NCBI GenBank assembly: GCA_900079685.1 | Contig: LT599018.1 | Coordinates: 62,001-126,000 of the forward strand | Direction: 5' to 3' | DNA: 64,000 bases | DNA from: an uncultured delta proteobacterium | GTDB taxonomy: Bacteria; Desulfobacterota; Desulfovibrionia; Desulfovibrionales; Desulfovibrionaceae | In this document: positions 36,767 through 45,646 of the stretch, in pieces | How positions within the stretch are numbered: the stretch's first letter is position 1 | How the letters are laid out: each line of letters begins with the position of its first letter | The notes under the pieces: model-generated | Told to the model about the DNA's origin: nothing | The model's database searches: none | What the model saw: only the letters and a program-made list of their open reading frames with translations | Made by a program: the position numbers and the translations under genes

Positions 36767-38152
36767 CTAACGGCTTGACAACGTCAGTAGGGCGGCAACC
36801 TCGACGTGGGGCGTGTGCGGGAAAAGGTCCACGGCGCGCGCGCTTTTGACGCTGTATGCCGAGCCGAGGACGGCGAGGTCCCGCGCGAGCGAAGCGGCAT
36901 CGCAACTGACGGCGATGACGGCGGCCGGGCGATGGTGCAGAATGGCGTCCCGCACTGCGGCGGCCATGCCCGCGCGCGGCGGGTCCGTGATGATAAGGTC
37001 GGGAGCCGGGGACAGGGCGGCCGTTTTCGCCCCGGCGTCTCCCCGGAAAAACGCGCAGTCGCCGGGAAGAGCGGCGGCGTTCTTTTTCGCGTACCGCACC
37101 GCCTCCGCCACGGTTTCCATGCCGCGCACGGTGAGGCCCTCCCTGGCCAGGAACAGGGCAATGCCGCCGACGCCGCAGTAGATGTCCCAGAGGGTTTTGG
37201 TCTGCGTCCTCTCCGCGTACGCGCGTACGTGCTCATACAGCAACGTGGCCGCGCCCGTGTTGGCCTGGAGAAAGGCCTGGGCCGGGGCTTCCAGGAGCAG
37301 GTGCCCGAATTTTTCGGTGACCGTGGTTTCCCCGAGGGCCAGAACGACGCGCTCGCCATAGGCCACATTGGCTCTGTCGGCGCGGATGGAGTGGCAAAAC
37401 CCGGTTACGCCCGCCGTTGCCATAAGGAGGCGGCCGAGATCCGCCACCGCCTGCGCCTGTTTTGCGTTGCCGGGCGCGGTGATGCATTCCACCAGGCAGC
37501 GGGGCGTGCCGTCCAGGCTGTAATCCGGGCAGCGCACCACGAGAAAACGGCAAAAGCCGGTTTTCCCGTCAAAGGGCATAAGGGTGTTATCGCACATCCA
37601 TTGCCGGGTCAGGGCCAGGATGTTTTTCACCGGCAGGGCGCATAAGGCGCACTCCTCAATGGAGACCACGGCGTGGGAGTCGCGCTGCCTGAGGCCGAGG
37701 GCGGGCTGGCCGTCCTCAAGGCCGAAGGCGAATTCCATTTTGTTGCGGTAGCCCGTCTGCCGGGGCGACGGCGTGATGGGCAGGTATTCCGTTGCGGAAA
37801 AATCAACTTTCCCGATGCGGCGCAGCGTTTCCTTCACGTGCCTCTCTTTCCAGGCGAGCTCTGCCGGGTAGCTGAGCGTCGTCCAGGCGCAGCCGCCGCA
37901 GCGGTCGCCAAAGGGACAGAAAGACGGCACCTCGTCCGGAGACGGCGTGACCGTTTCCAGCACTTCGGCCTTGGCGAAACGGGGCTTGCTTTCGGTGATG
38001 CGGCAGCGGAGCGTTTCGCCGGGCAGGCCCTTGTCCAGGAAAACGGCGAGGCCCGAGAGCCTGGCGACGCTTCCCCCGGTGACCGCGAGGTCGTGGAGCG
38101 TGAGGGTGTGAATCGTTCCGGCTGCGGGAACGGGTTGCGCATCCGTGGTCAT
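36767..38152 (-). CDS. rlmD: 23S rRNA (uracil-5)-methyltransferase, TrmA/RlmD family
   Basis: 461-residue SAM-dependent RNA methyltransferase. An N-terminal TRAM-type OB domain is followed by the iron-sulfur cysteines CPFGDRCGGCAW and a later CALCALP. The Rossmann domain has DIYCGVGGIALFLA and the TDPPRAGM motif. The catalytic nucleophile is C417 in VSCDAASLARDL. The four-cysteine cluster and length fit RlmD/RlmCD-type enzymes acting on 23S rRNA rather than TrmA. It overlaps the NfeD gene start by four bases, so it is translated after it. Confidence 0.85.
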   Translation of the reverse strand: MTTDAQPVPAAGTIHTLTLHDLAVTGGSVARLSGLAVFLDKGLPGETLRCRITESKPRFAKAEVLETVTPSPDEVPSFCPFGDRCGGCAWTTLSYPAELAWKERHVKETLRRIGKVDFSATEYLPITPSPRQTGYRNKMEFAFGLEDGQPALGLRQRDSHAVVSIEECALCALPVKNILALTRQWMCDNTLMPFDGKTGFCRFLVVRCPDYSLDGTPRCLVECITAPGNAKQAQAVADLGRLLMATAGVTGFCHSIRADRANVAYGERVVLALGETTVTEKFGHLLLEAPAQAFLQANTGAATLLYEHVRAYAERTQTKTLWDIYCGVGGIALFLAREGLTVRGMETVAEAVRYAKKNAAALPGDCAFFRGDAGAKTAALSPAPDLIITDPPRAGMAAAVRDAILHHRPAAVIAVSCDAASLARDLAVLGSAYSVKSARAVDLFPHTPHVEVAALLTLSSR

Positions 38153-38616
38153 GACGCTTCCGGTTTGGTTTCAGGTTCGACGACCAGTTCCGACCCGGCG
38201 ACGCCGGTAACCGTGACCATGGTCCCGGCGGGGCAGTCCTTGCCCTGCACGATCCAGAGGGTATCGCCCAGGCGGATGCGGCCCTTGCCGTTGACGATTG
38301 CCTGCGTCACTTCCGCCCGGCGGCCGACATAGGTCGCCAGCCGCCGGTTGAGGGTGGTATCCTCCGCCGGGGCGGCCTTGACGATGTATTTTCTGCCGAG
38401 GAACAGGGAGACGAAGGCCAGGGGCACGAAGATCAGGCACTGGATTTCCCAGCTCGCGATGCCGAACGCCGCGACGATCGCCCCGGCGGCGATGGCTCCC
38501 AGGCCGATCCAGAGCAGAAAGACGCCGGGCACCACGATTTCCAGGGCGATCAGGATCAGGCCGCCGACAATCCAGTGCCACCAGAGAAGCGATTGAAACA
38601 GGGACGCGATATCCAT
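38149..38616 (-). CDS. NfeD family membrane protein
   Basis: 155-residue short NfeD with about three hydrophobic helices (residues ~10-85) and a C-terminal OB-fold (RRAEVTQAIVNGKGRIRLGDTLW). Short NfeD proteins partner with stomatin/SPFH proteins in membrane microdomains. The SPFH gene lies 5 bases upstream. Overlap with the methyltransferase start suggests a three-gene transcript. Confidence 0.92.
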   Translation of the reverse strand: MDIASLFQSLLWWHWIVGGLILIALEIVVPGVFLLWIGLGAIAAGAIVAAFGIASWEIQCLIFVPLAFVSLFLGRKYIVKAAPAEDTTLNRRLATYVGRRAEVTQAIVNGKGRIRLGDTLWIVQGKDCPAGTMVTVTGVAGSELVVEPETKPEAS

Positions 38617-38621
38617 GCGGA

Positions 38622-39548
38622 TCAGCTCCGGGAGGGTTTGGCGCCGTCTTTGGCGGCTTCCTTGAATATTTCCGTGATGCCCGCGATGGAGCCGAGCACG
38701 CCGGTGGTTTCCACGGGCAACATGAACAATTTTTGATTGGGAGAATTGGCGAACTGCGCCAAGGCGTCCACGTATTTCTGGGCCACGAAGTACTGGATGG
38801 CGGCCATGTCGCCCTTGGCTATGGCCTCGGAGACCATGTTGGTGGCCTCGGCCTCCGCCCTGGCCGCGCGTTCGCGGGCTTCCGCCGCGCGGAAGGCGGC
38901 TTCGCGCTCCCCTTCGGCTTTCAGGATGGCGCTCTGTTTTTCCCCTTCGGCCCGCAGAATGGCGCTCTGCTTGACGCCTTCCGCTTCAAGGATGGCGGCG
39001 CGTTTTTCACGCTCGGCCTTCATCTGGCGGGCCATGGCGTCCACCAGATCCATGGGCGGGCGGATATCCTTGATTTCCACGCGGGTCAGCTTGACGCCCC
39101 AGGGGTGGGTGGCTTCATCCACCACGGAGAGCAGGCGGGCGTTGATATCGTCGCGCTTGGACAAAAGCTCGTCCAGATCCATGGAGCCCATGACCGTCCG
39201 GATGTTGGTCATGGTCAGGTTTAAAATGGCGTACTGCAGGTTGGTGACTTCATAGGCGGCTTTCTGCGATTCCAGAACCTGGAAGAAGATGACGCCGTCA
39301 ACCTTGACCATGGCGTTGTCGCGCGTGATGACTTCCTGGGAGGGAACGTCCAGCACGTTTTCCATCATGTTCACCTTGCGGCCGATGCGGTCCATGAAGG
39401 GCACGATGATGTTCAGGCCGGGGCGCAGGGTGAGGGTATAGCGGCCGAACCGCTCCACGGTGTATTCATAGCCCTGGGGAACGGATTTGACGCCCATGGC
39501 GATGATGATAAGCGATACGATGACGATTGCGGGAATGACGAATTCCAT
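38622..39548 (-). CDS. qmcA: Stomatin/prohibitin-like SPFH protein (QmcA/slipin type)
   Basis: 308-residue protein with an N-terminal membrane helix (~3-20), then the SPFH domain ([33 protein letters not shown]) and a coiled-coil containing three near-repeats of EG-K/E-KQSAIL. The C-terminal hydrophobic part has [14 protein letters not shown]. It scaffolds membrane microdomains and often acts with NfeD, encoded next. The first gene of its leftward unit, divergent from the GT9 gene. Confidence 0.92.
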   Translation of the reverse strand: MEFVIPAIVIVSLIIIAMGVKSVPQGYEYTVERFGRYTLTLRPGLNIIVPFMDRIGRKVNMMENVLDVPSQEVITRDNAMVKVDGVIFFQVLESQKAAYEVTNLQYAILNLTMTNIRTVMGSMDLDELLSKRDDINARLLSVVDEATHPWGVKLTRVEIKDIRPPMDLVDAMARQMKAEREKRAAILEAEGVKQSAILRAEGEKQSAILKAEGEREAAFRAAEARERAARAEAEATNMVSEAIAKGDMAAIQYFVAQKYVDALAQFANSPNQKLFMLPVETTGVLGSIAGITEIFKEAAKDGAKPSRS

Positions 39549-39727
39549 AACAGCTCCTTATACGAAAAAATATGCGCGAGCTCCCCCAATGAACAGCCGC
39601 GAGAATGGCAGTGTTGTTCAGAATGCCATACTACATGGTTTTCCGGTGCAAGCAAAGCCCGCTCCTGTGAGAAAAAGGGGTGCAAAAGTGTTTCTTTGCC
39701 GCGCAAAGTCTGGTAGCAGAAAGGCCT

Positions 39728-40864
39728 ATGGAACGCGGCAATCAGATGCAGCGGCGGCTGGATTCCTGGGTCGGAATCCCGCTTGTCGCCCTGGCCGGGG
39801 GCGCAAAACGCTTCCGGAACCTCGTCGCGCCGCCGCGTTTCGCGGCGGAAAGCGCCGGGCGGGTGGGCGTTATCTGCCTGGGCGCCATCGGGGACCTGCT
39901 CCTCGCAACCGGCCTGCTTGCCGGTCTACGCCGGGCCTTGCCGCACGCTTCAATAGAGATACTAACCTCCAAAGCCAACGCGGCCACCCGCGGTCTTCTG
40001 CCGCCGGAATGCCGGACGGTCTCCTTCGGCGTGAAAGATATCCCCGGCATTGTGCAGCACCTTCGGGCCGCCCGGTATGACATTCTGATCGACACCGGCC
40101 AGTGGCCGCGCATCAGCGCCCTGGTCGCGGCGGCATCCGGCGCGCGGTGCACGGTCGGTTTCGCCACGCCCGGCCAGTACCGCCATTACGCCTACGACGT
40201 CGCGGTTCCCCACCGGAGCGACAGGCACGAGGTCGCCAATTTCCTCGCGCTCGGTCAGGCTTTGTTTCCGGACCTTGCCGGAAGCCCGGTTGTCGCGATT
40301 CCCGAAAGCCCTTCTCCGGCCTGCCCGGCCTTGCCGGAAGCGGGGGTGGTGTTTTGCCACATGTGGCCCTCGGGCTTGCGGTCGCATTTGAAGGAATGGC
40401 CGCGCGAGTATTGGGCCGAGCTGGGCACGGCGCTGCGTGCCGGGGGCTATACGCCGGTGTTTACTGGCGGTCCGGGAGATGCCGCCGCGACAACGGCGTT
40501 TCTTGAGGCATCCGGGCTCGGGAGCGTGGATGGGCGCGGCGGGGCTCTTTCCGTCGCGGGCGCGATATCGCTGCCGGATCTCGCGTATCATATGCGAAGG
40601 GCGGCGGCGGTCGTTTCCGTGAATACCGGCACCATGCACCTTGCCGCCATCGCGGGCGCGCCGACCGTCGGGCTCCACGGACCGACCAATCCCTTACGCT
40701 GGGGGCCGGTGGGACCGAAAACGGTTTCGCTCCTTCCGCGCTCCGGGCACAGCGCGTACCTGAACCTGGGGTTCGAATACCCGCCGGACGCGGAAGGGGT
40801 TTTGCGCCACCTGCCCGTGGCGGATGTGGTTGCGGCCTTGCGCGGGTTCGGGCTGTCCGTCTGA
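39728..40864 (+). CDS. Glycosyltransferase family 9 (heptosyltransferase-like)
   Basis: 378-residue GT-B enzyme with GVICLGAIGDLLLATGL near residue 46 and the nucleotide-sugar binding region NTGTMHLAAIAGAPTVGLHGPTNP in the C-terminal half. This resembles ADP-heptose:LPS heptosyltransferases such as WaaC/WaaF, so LPS core assembly is likely; donor and acceptor are not certain. ATG 39728 has AAAGG ahead of it; ATG 39746 is an alternative. Transcribed alone. Confidence 0.85.
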   Translation: MERGNQMQRRLDSWVGIPLVALAGGAKRFRNLVAPPRFAAESAGRVGVICLGAIGDLLLATGLLAGLRRALPHASIEILTSKANAATRGLLPPECRTVSFGVKDIPGIVQHLRAARYDILIDTGQWPRISALVAAASGARCTVGFATPGQYRHYAYDVAVPHRSDRHEVANFLALGQALFPDLAGSPVVAIPESPSPACPALPEAGVVFCHMWPSGLRSHLKEWPREYWAELGTALRAGGYTPVFTGGPGDAAATTAFLEASGLGSVDGRGGALSVAGAISLPDLAYHMRRAAAVVSVNTGTMHLAAIAGAPTVGLHGPTNPLRWGPVGPKTVSLLPRSGHSAYLNLGFEYPPDAEGVLRHLPVADVVAALRGFGLSV

Positions 40865-40897
40865 CACACTATGGTCTTTTTGTCCTCCGCCCGCGTC

Positions 40898-40959
40898 AGA
40901 AAGCTTTTTTACTCAGTCACGTATGTTTTATATACGCTCCTTTCATAAAAAAGCTTTCT
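40898..40959. terminator. AT-rich stem-loop between convergent genes
   Basis: Perfect 14-bp arms agaaagctttttta (40898-40911) and their complement (40946-40959), with a 34-base loop holding a smaller gtat/atac stem. Located between the convergent GT9 and glpC ends, so a shared termination structure is likely. Confidence 0.65.
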
Positions 40960-41052
40960 TCCTTCCTTTAGCCGTTAGGCGAGTCTTCGAGTCTTACGGA
41001 TAAAGAGAGCAGAGATGGCGGAGGACAAAAATCCTCGTAGTGTGAACAGGCC

Positions 41053-42258
41053 CTACTTCCCCAACGCCCGCAGCAAAATACTGATGGGATGCGCGGCCGC
41101 CAGGCCGCTGCCGTGCCGCATCTGCACCCGGCACGTTCCGCACTCGGAAGCGGAAAGCGTGGCCTTGCTGTCTTTCATGGCGTTAAAAAGATCCGTCCCG
41201 ACCGCCATGCCGATTTCGTACTTTCCCGTTTTAAAGCCGTAGCTTCCGGAAATGCCGCAGCAGCCCGCGTCCATATCCGCCACGTCAAGGCCGGGGATCA
41301 TGCGCAAAAGATCCAGGCCGACGCGGCCCGTGCCCTGGGCGCGCAAATGGCAGGGCGCGTGGTAGGCCAGGCGTTTGTCCGGCACGTTTGCCCCGTCCGG
41401 ACGCAATGTTCCGTCACGGACAAGATCCATGATGAACTCGCACCCGTCGACGACGTTCGGCGCATGATCCTCAAGGTCTTCGTCGGGGAAAAGATCCCGA
41501 TACTCGTGCTTGAGCATGAGGGCGCAACTCGGGCAAGCCGTCAGGACGGGAATGCCCCGGCGCGCCCAGCGGCCGAGTTCCATGGTGTTGATCCGGGCTT
41601 TGTCCCGCGCGTCGTCGGCGTATCCCCCGGCGACCATGGGCAGGCCGCAGCATTCGAATTCTTGAGGGACAACGACGGTGTATCCGGCCATTTCCAGCAC
41701 CCGGATAAGGTCGAGGCCCATTTGCGGGTCGTAATAGCGGATGAAGCAGCCGGGGAAGAACGCCACGGTTTTTTCCGTGACCGGCGTTTTCCGTTTCGCG
41801 TCCAATTCCCGCCGCTTCCCCAATGGGCCGAACGCGGGCAGCGGCGCGCGCTTTTCTATGCCCATGGCGTGCATGGCAAAGCGGGAGATGGGGTTGTTCA
41901 TGCCGAAATTCAGCGCCCAGGCGGGAGCGATAGCGCTCAGTTTGCCCAGATCGCCGGAATGGGCGAGCAGCCAGTCGCGCAGGGACTGGGGGTTGTTTTT
42001 GCAATACGCGGCTCTCGCCAGCATGTTGAAGGTGGCCACCGGCACGCCCGACGGGCAGGAGATATCGCAGTTTTTGCAGTTGGAGCAGTATTCGAGGGAG
42101 GCTTCATCGCCGAACCCCAGAAGGCGGAACCGCTCGTACGCGGGCCCGGTCAGTTTGGGGCCGCGGAAGTTCATGGTGGCTTTGGCGACGGGACAGTGGG
42201 CCACGCAGATGGTGCAGGCCGTACAGGCGTCCGGGGTATGGAAAGAGTTGGGTTTCAT
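41053..42258 (-). CDS. glpC: Anaerobic glycerol-3-phosphate dehydrogenase subunit C
   Basis: 401-residue membrane-associated iron-sulfur subunit. Two ferredoxin-type cluster motifs lie near the N-terminus (CTACTICVAHCP and CSNCKNCDISCP). Two CCG domains follow, with CCGLPM and CCGISGSYG. It passes electrons from the GlpA/B flavoprotein to the quinone pool. The start at 42258 follows GAGG; the frame is open ~80 codons upstream into the antisense of the previous gene and is not used. It begins 17 bases after the fused glpAB gene. Confidence 0.94.
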   Translation of the reverse strand: MKPNSFHTPDACTACTICVAHCPVAKATMNFRGPKLTGPAYERFRLLGFGDEASLEYCSNCKNCDISCPSGVPVATFNMLARAAYCKNNPQSLRDWLLAHSGDLGKLSAIAPAWALNFGMNNPISRFAMHAMGIEKRAPLPAFGPLGKRRELDAKRKTPVTEKTVAFFPGCFIRYYDPQMGLDLIRVLEMAGYTVVVPQEFECCGLPMVAGGYADDARDKARINTMELGRWARRGIPVLTACPSCALMLKHEYRDLFPDEDLEDHAPNVVDGCEFIMDLVRDGTLRPDGANVPDKRLAYHAPCHLRAQGTGRVGLDLLRMIPGLDVADMDAGCCGISGSYGFKTGKYEIGMAVGTDLFNAMKDSKATLSASECGTCRVQMRHGSGLAAAHPISILLRALGK

Positions 42259-42275
42259 CGTAGCGACCTCAATGC

Positions 42276-45221
42276 TTACACCAGGGTTCCGGCAAAGTGG
42301 CCGGTGGCAAGGGCGACGCCGCTGCCGGATTTTTCCGAGGCAAAGTCGTACCCGCCAAGGCTGCGGCCCACGAAATGCACGTTGTCCCACAGCCCGGCCG
42401 CGCCGGGGCCGAGGGGATTCAGACGGCCGTTGACCGCGACGCCCAGGACGGCAAAGGGATGGTTGCCGTGCCCGAAAAATTCCGGGCTGGACCAATCGTC
42501 CTGCACCGGCGGAACGGGGATGGGCAGCTTGAAGATGGCTTCCGTCGCTTCCCCGGGCCTGGTTTTGACGCCCTCGCTGAACAGCCCGCCGGTTGCGATG
42601 ATGAACGAATCCGCCCGGTATTCGCGCTCTTTGTCGGGCATGGCCGTGACCAGCGCGCGGCAGCGGCCGTTTTCGATGACGGCTTTGGTCACTGTCGCGT
42701 TTTCCACAAAATGCACGCCGCGCAAGCGCAGCTCTTGCATGAGCGCCCGGTGCATGCGCAGCCCTGTGACGGAGGGCGGCGGGCAGAACAACTCCACGAT
42801 TTTCCGCTTCGTCGCCTGTTCAAGCCGGGCGTGGACGGCGCTGCCGGGTTTGGTGCCGAGGATGGTGGGCAGCAGGATGCACGCGGCGTCGCTCCGGATC
42901 CCGGCAAGGGAGCGCTCCAGCCAGTCAAAGCCTTCGGGGGAATCCAGGAAGGAGGCAAGGTCCAGGGCCGTGGTATCCCGGACGGTCACGCCCTTTTCGC
43001 CGAACGGGGAGGGAATGTGCTTGTGTTCCAGCCGTTTCCCGGCGAACTGCGGCCACAGTTGCAGGCCGGATGCCGCCAGCTGCGGGGAAAAGTCCTTCAT
43101 GCCGGTTATGCCGACGACCACAAAGGATTCCGCCTCGCGGACGGTCGCCGGGTTCATGCTCTGCCCGGTAATCCAGGTGGGCTTCATGGTCCCGGCCGCC
43201 GTGGGCAGCCAGGCGTTGCCAGTCGTTTCCGACCCCGCCCGGAGCATGGCGCCGCCCTGGCGTTCCATGACGTCGGCCAGGAAGTCCAGGGCGTCGCGCA
43301 CCGCCTCCGGGCCGACTATCCGGTACGGATGGCCGGGCGCAAGGCGCTCCATGGCGGCAAAGGGGTTGCCGGTCACTACCTCCTGACCCGCGAAACCCAG
43401 AATATCCACCGTGCCGCCGCCGATGGTCAGCGCGCCGCCACCCCGGTTGATGACGAGCACGCGTTTGCCGCGCCCGGCCGCCGTCGCCGCCGCGATAAGG
43501 CCGGAGAACCCGGCGCCCACAACGACCGCGTCATAGCCGTCCCCGGTATTCGGGGCGGCGGGGGCCGGGGTGCGGGCCTTCACGGGGTGGAAGGGTTGCG
43601 GTTCCTCGCAGGGCGGGAACGTCCCCTCGCTGTGGCCATCGATGTTGAGGGTCGCGTCGTAGATGCCGCGTTCCAGTTCTATTTCTTTCAGTTGCGTTCC
43701 CCAGAGCAGGGGGCGGATGCCGCCCCAGCGCTCCTGGAGAAATTGGCGGAACAAGGCGCGGGGGGAAGCGTCCGGGATAAGGGCGTTTTCCACCAGGGCG
43801 CCGGTGGCGCGCAGCGCGCAAAAGCTCCCCTGGCAGGTCCCCATGCCGAGGCGGGTGCGGCGGCGGATATCGCCGAGCGAATGACTGGTCGGTTCCGAGG
43901 CCACGGTTTCAAATTCCGCCAGGGTTACCATCTCGCATTCGCAGAGCAGCAGCTTTTTCCAGGGGTTTTCTTCGGAGGCCCTGACGGCGAGCTCCAAATC
44001 GTCGCCAAGGCGGGAGACGGCCAGGCGCGTGCCTTCGGAAGGGAAGAGTTTCGTGGCGCGTTTCATGAGGTGTTCGTCCGGCGCGGGAACGATGCTTTCC
44101 TCGGCCGTGCGGCAGGGCGCGGTTACGCCGAGTTTGGCCGCCGCCTTATCGACGGTTTTTTCGGCCATCAGCCGGAATGAGGTGAACTTGCCGCCGGTGA
44201 CGGTGAGAAGGCCCGAGAGGCCTTCCTCCTCATGGTCGATGATGACGAAGTTGCGCGTCGCGGCGCGGCCCGTGGCGGCAGAAGGGGAGTACAGCGGGCG
44301 CGTTCCGGCAAAGGCGCGCAGCATGCGGTAGTCCCGGATTTTCGGGAACAGGGGCTCGCCTTCCTTCAGAAGGTAGAGCACGTCCTCGCTGCGCGGGCGG
44401 GTGTCGTCGGGCCTGTCCGTGGGGATGGACGTGGTGCCGAAAATGACGATGGAGCCGTGCGGCACGAAAATATCGCCGTCCGACGATTTGCGCAGACGGT
44501 TGACAACCCGGTTGGTAAAGCGGTGGTTGAAGGCAAGCAGCGTTCCCCTGTCCGGGGAGACGGAAACCGCGATCCCCGCGAGGGACGCGACCTCCCCGGC
44601 CCAGGAACCGGTGGCGTTGATGACCATTTCACAGGGGACGGTTTCCTTTTCGCCGGTTTTGCCGTTTTGCAGCGTCACGCCGGTGACCGCGCCGTTCACG
44701 GAGTTGATGGCGACAACCTGGCAGTAGGTGCGGATAGCGCCGCCGTAGCGCCGGGCGGACATGACGTTGTGCCAGACGAGGCGGAAGCCGTCCACGGCGG
44801 AATCCGGCACGCGGTACACGGCTTCGGCGTCCGGGCTGAGGTTGGGTTCGCGGCGCAGGGCCTCGGCAAGGGGCACTTCTTCCACTTCGATGCCGCAGGC
44901 GCGGCAGGCGGCGATCCAGCGCGGCTCGAACGCGGGATCATCGCCGGGGGTCCGGACGAAATACCCTTCGGTTTCTTCCACGCAGGATTTTCCGATCCGG
45001 CGCAGGATCGTGTTTTCCCGGATACACTCTTTGGCGGCTTCCGGGTCGTTCACGGCATAGCGCGCGCCGCTGTGCAACAACCCGTGAAAGCGCGAGCTCG
45101 TGCCGGAGGCAAGATCCGCTTTTTCCACAAGGAGGGCGGGAATCCCGCGCATGGAGAGATCCCGCAAAATTCCCGTGCCGGTTGCGCCGCCGCCGATGAC
45201 CACGACCCGAACATGTTGCAT
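42276..45221 (-). CDS. glpAB: Fused anaerobic glycerol-3-phosphate dehydrogenase GlpA-GlpB
   Basis: 981-residue protein joining two subunits that are normally separate. Residues 1-~540 are GlpA: FAD motif VVVIGGGATGTG at the N-terminus, the DAO-family substrate region, and a BFD-like [2Fe-2S] domain with CECEMV and GTCQGSFC. A proline/alanine linker (~545-560) leads to GlpB: a second FAD motif VVVGAGFSGLIAAATAAGRG near residue 563 and a complete GlpB body ending in SGSGVALATGHFAGTL. No stop or frameshift interrupts the junction. The enzyme oxidises glycerol 3-phosphate to dihydroxyacetone phosphate. The start at 45221 has GGAG upstream; ATG 45236 is possible. Confidence 0.93.
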   Translation of the reverse strand: MQHVRVVVIGGGATGTGILRDLSMRGIPALLVEKADLASGTSSRFHGLLHSGARYAVNDPEAAKECIRENTILRRIGKSCVEETEGYFVRTPGDDPAFEPRWIAACRACGIEVEEVPLAEALRREPNLSPDAEAVYRVPDSAVDGFRLVWHNVMSARRYGGAIRTYCQVVAINSVNGAVTGVTLQNGKTGEKETVPCEMVINATGSWAGEVASLAGIAVSVSPDRGTLLAFNHRFTNRVVNRLRKSSDGDIFVPHGSIVIFGTTSIPTDRPDDTRPRSEDVLYLLKEGEPLFPKIRDYRMLRAFAGTRPLYSPSAATGRAATRNFVIIDHEEEGLSGLLTVTGGKFTSFRLMAEKTVDKAAAKLGVTAPCRTAEESIVPAPDEHLMKRATKLFPSEGTRLAVSRLGDDLELAVRASEENPWKKLLLCECEMVTLAEFETVASEPTSHSLGDIRRRTRLGMGTCQGSFCALRATGALVENALIPDASPRALFRQFLQERWGGIRPLLWGTQLKEIELERGIYDATLNIDGHSEGTFPPCEEPQPFHPVKARTPAPAAPNTGDGYDAVVVGAGFSGLIAAATAAGRGKRVLVINRGGGALTIGGGTVDILGFAGQEVVTGNPFAAMERLAPGHPYRIVGPEAVRDALDFLADVMERQGGAMLRAGSETTGNAWLPTAAGTMKPTWITGQSMNPATVREAESFVVVGITGMKDFSPQLAASGLQLWPQFAGKRLEHKHIPSPFGEKGVTVRDTTALDLASFLDSPEGFDWLERSLAGIRSDAACILLPTILGTKPGSAVHARLEQATKRKIVELFCPPPSVTGLRMHRALMQELRLRGVHFVENATVTKAVIENGRCRALVTAMPDKEREYRADSFIIATGGLFSEGVKTRPGEATEAIFKLPIPVPPVQDDWSSPEFFGHGNHPFAVLGVAVNGRLNPLGPGAAGLWDNVHFVGRSLGGYDFASEKSGSGVALATGHFAGTLV

Positions 45222-45646
45222 CACACACTCCTGCATTGCGCGGTTGGTTCAGAATAAGAAGCCGAGACGTATACCAAAAAACTGGCCCAAGGTCAGCCCC
45301 TTTGCAATGAGTATCATAGTTGTAATGTGGTGTACTCCGCCGGGTGGGAGGGAAGCGGGGTGAAAAAATAAAGAGGAAAAAATTTTTTAAACAACAAATG
45401 TATGATATTTATATAAAAAAATTATTATTTTTCCGTGAAAAAATAAAACAGTAAAAGATTATTGCCGAAAAGCGCATGAAGGCGTACACAGCTGGCATCC
45501 CTTGCCGCCGGGAAATCCTTGTTGTTCAAGTGAGCAAAAAGAGGTACTTTAGAGAGTAACGTTCAGGCACATTCGTATTTTGCAACAAAAGTATATGGAT
45601 ACGCGCGGATAGGCGCGGAAGAGAAACCACTTTAGCGAGGTGTACG
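45222..45646. other. Divergent regulatory region glpAB/pckG
   Basis: 425 bases between divergent genes. Positions about 45360-45480 are strikingly AT-rich against a GC-rich background. A near-palindrome TTGTTCAAGTGAGCAA is at 45522-45537 (one mismatch in 7-bp half-sites) and is a candidate operator. Its spacing does not match the TTGTGA-N6-TCACAA sites of CRP/HcpR-type regulators. No gene or riboswitch seen. Confidence 0.55.

Noticed and set aside
40769-40780. tRNA T-arm-like ggttcgaatac
   Set aside because: Lies inside the GT9 coding sequence with no cloverleaf around it.
45493-45505. Sigma-54-like TGGCAT...TTGC before pckG
   Set aside because: The GG-to-GC spacing is two bases short of the required distance.
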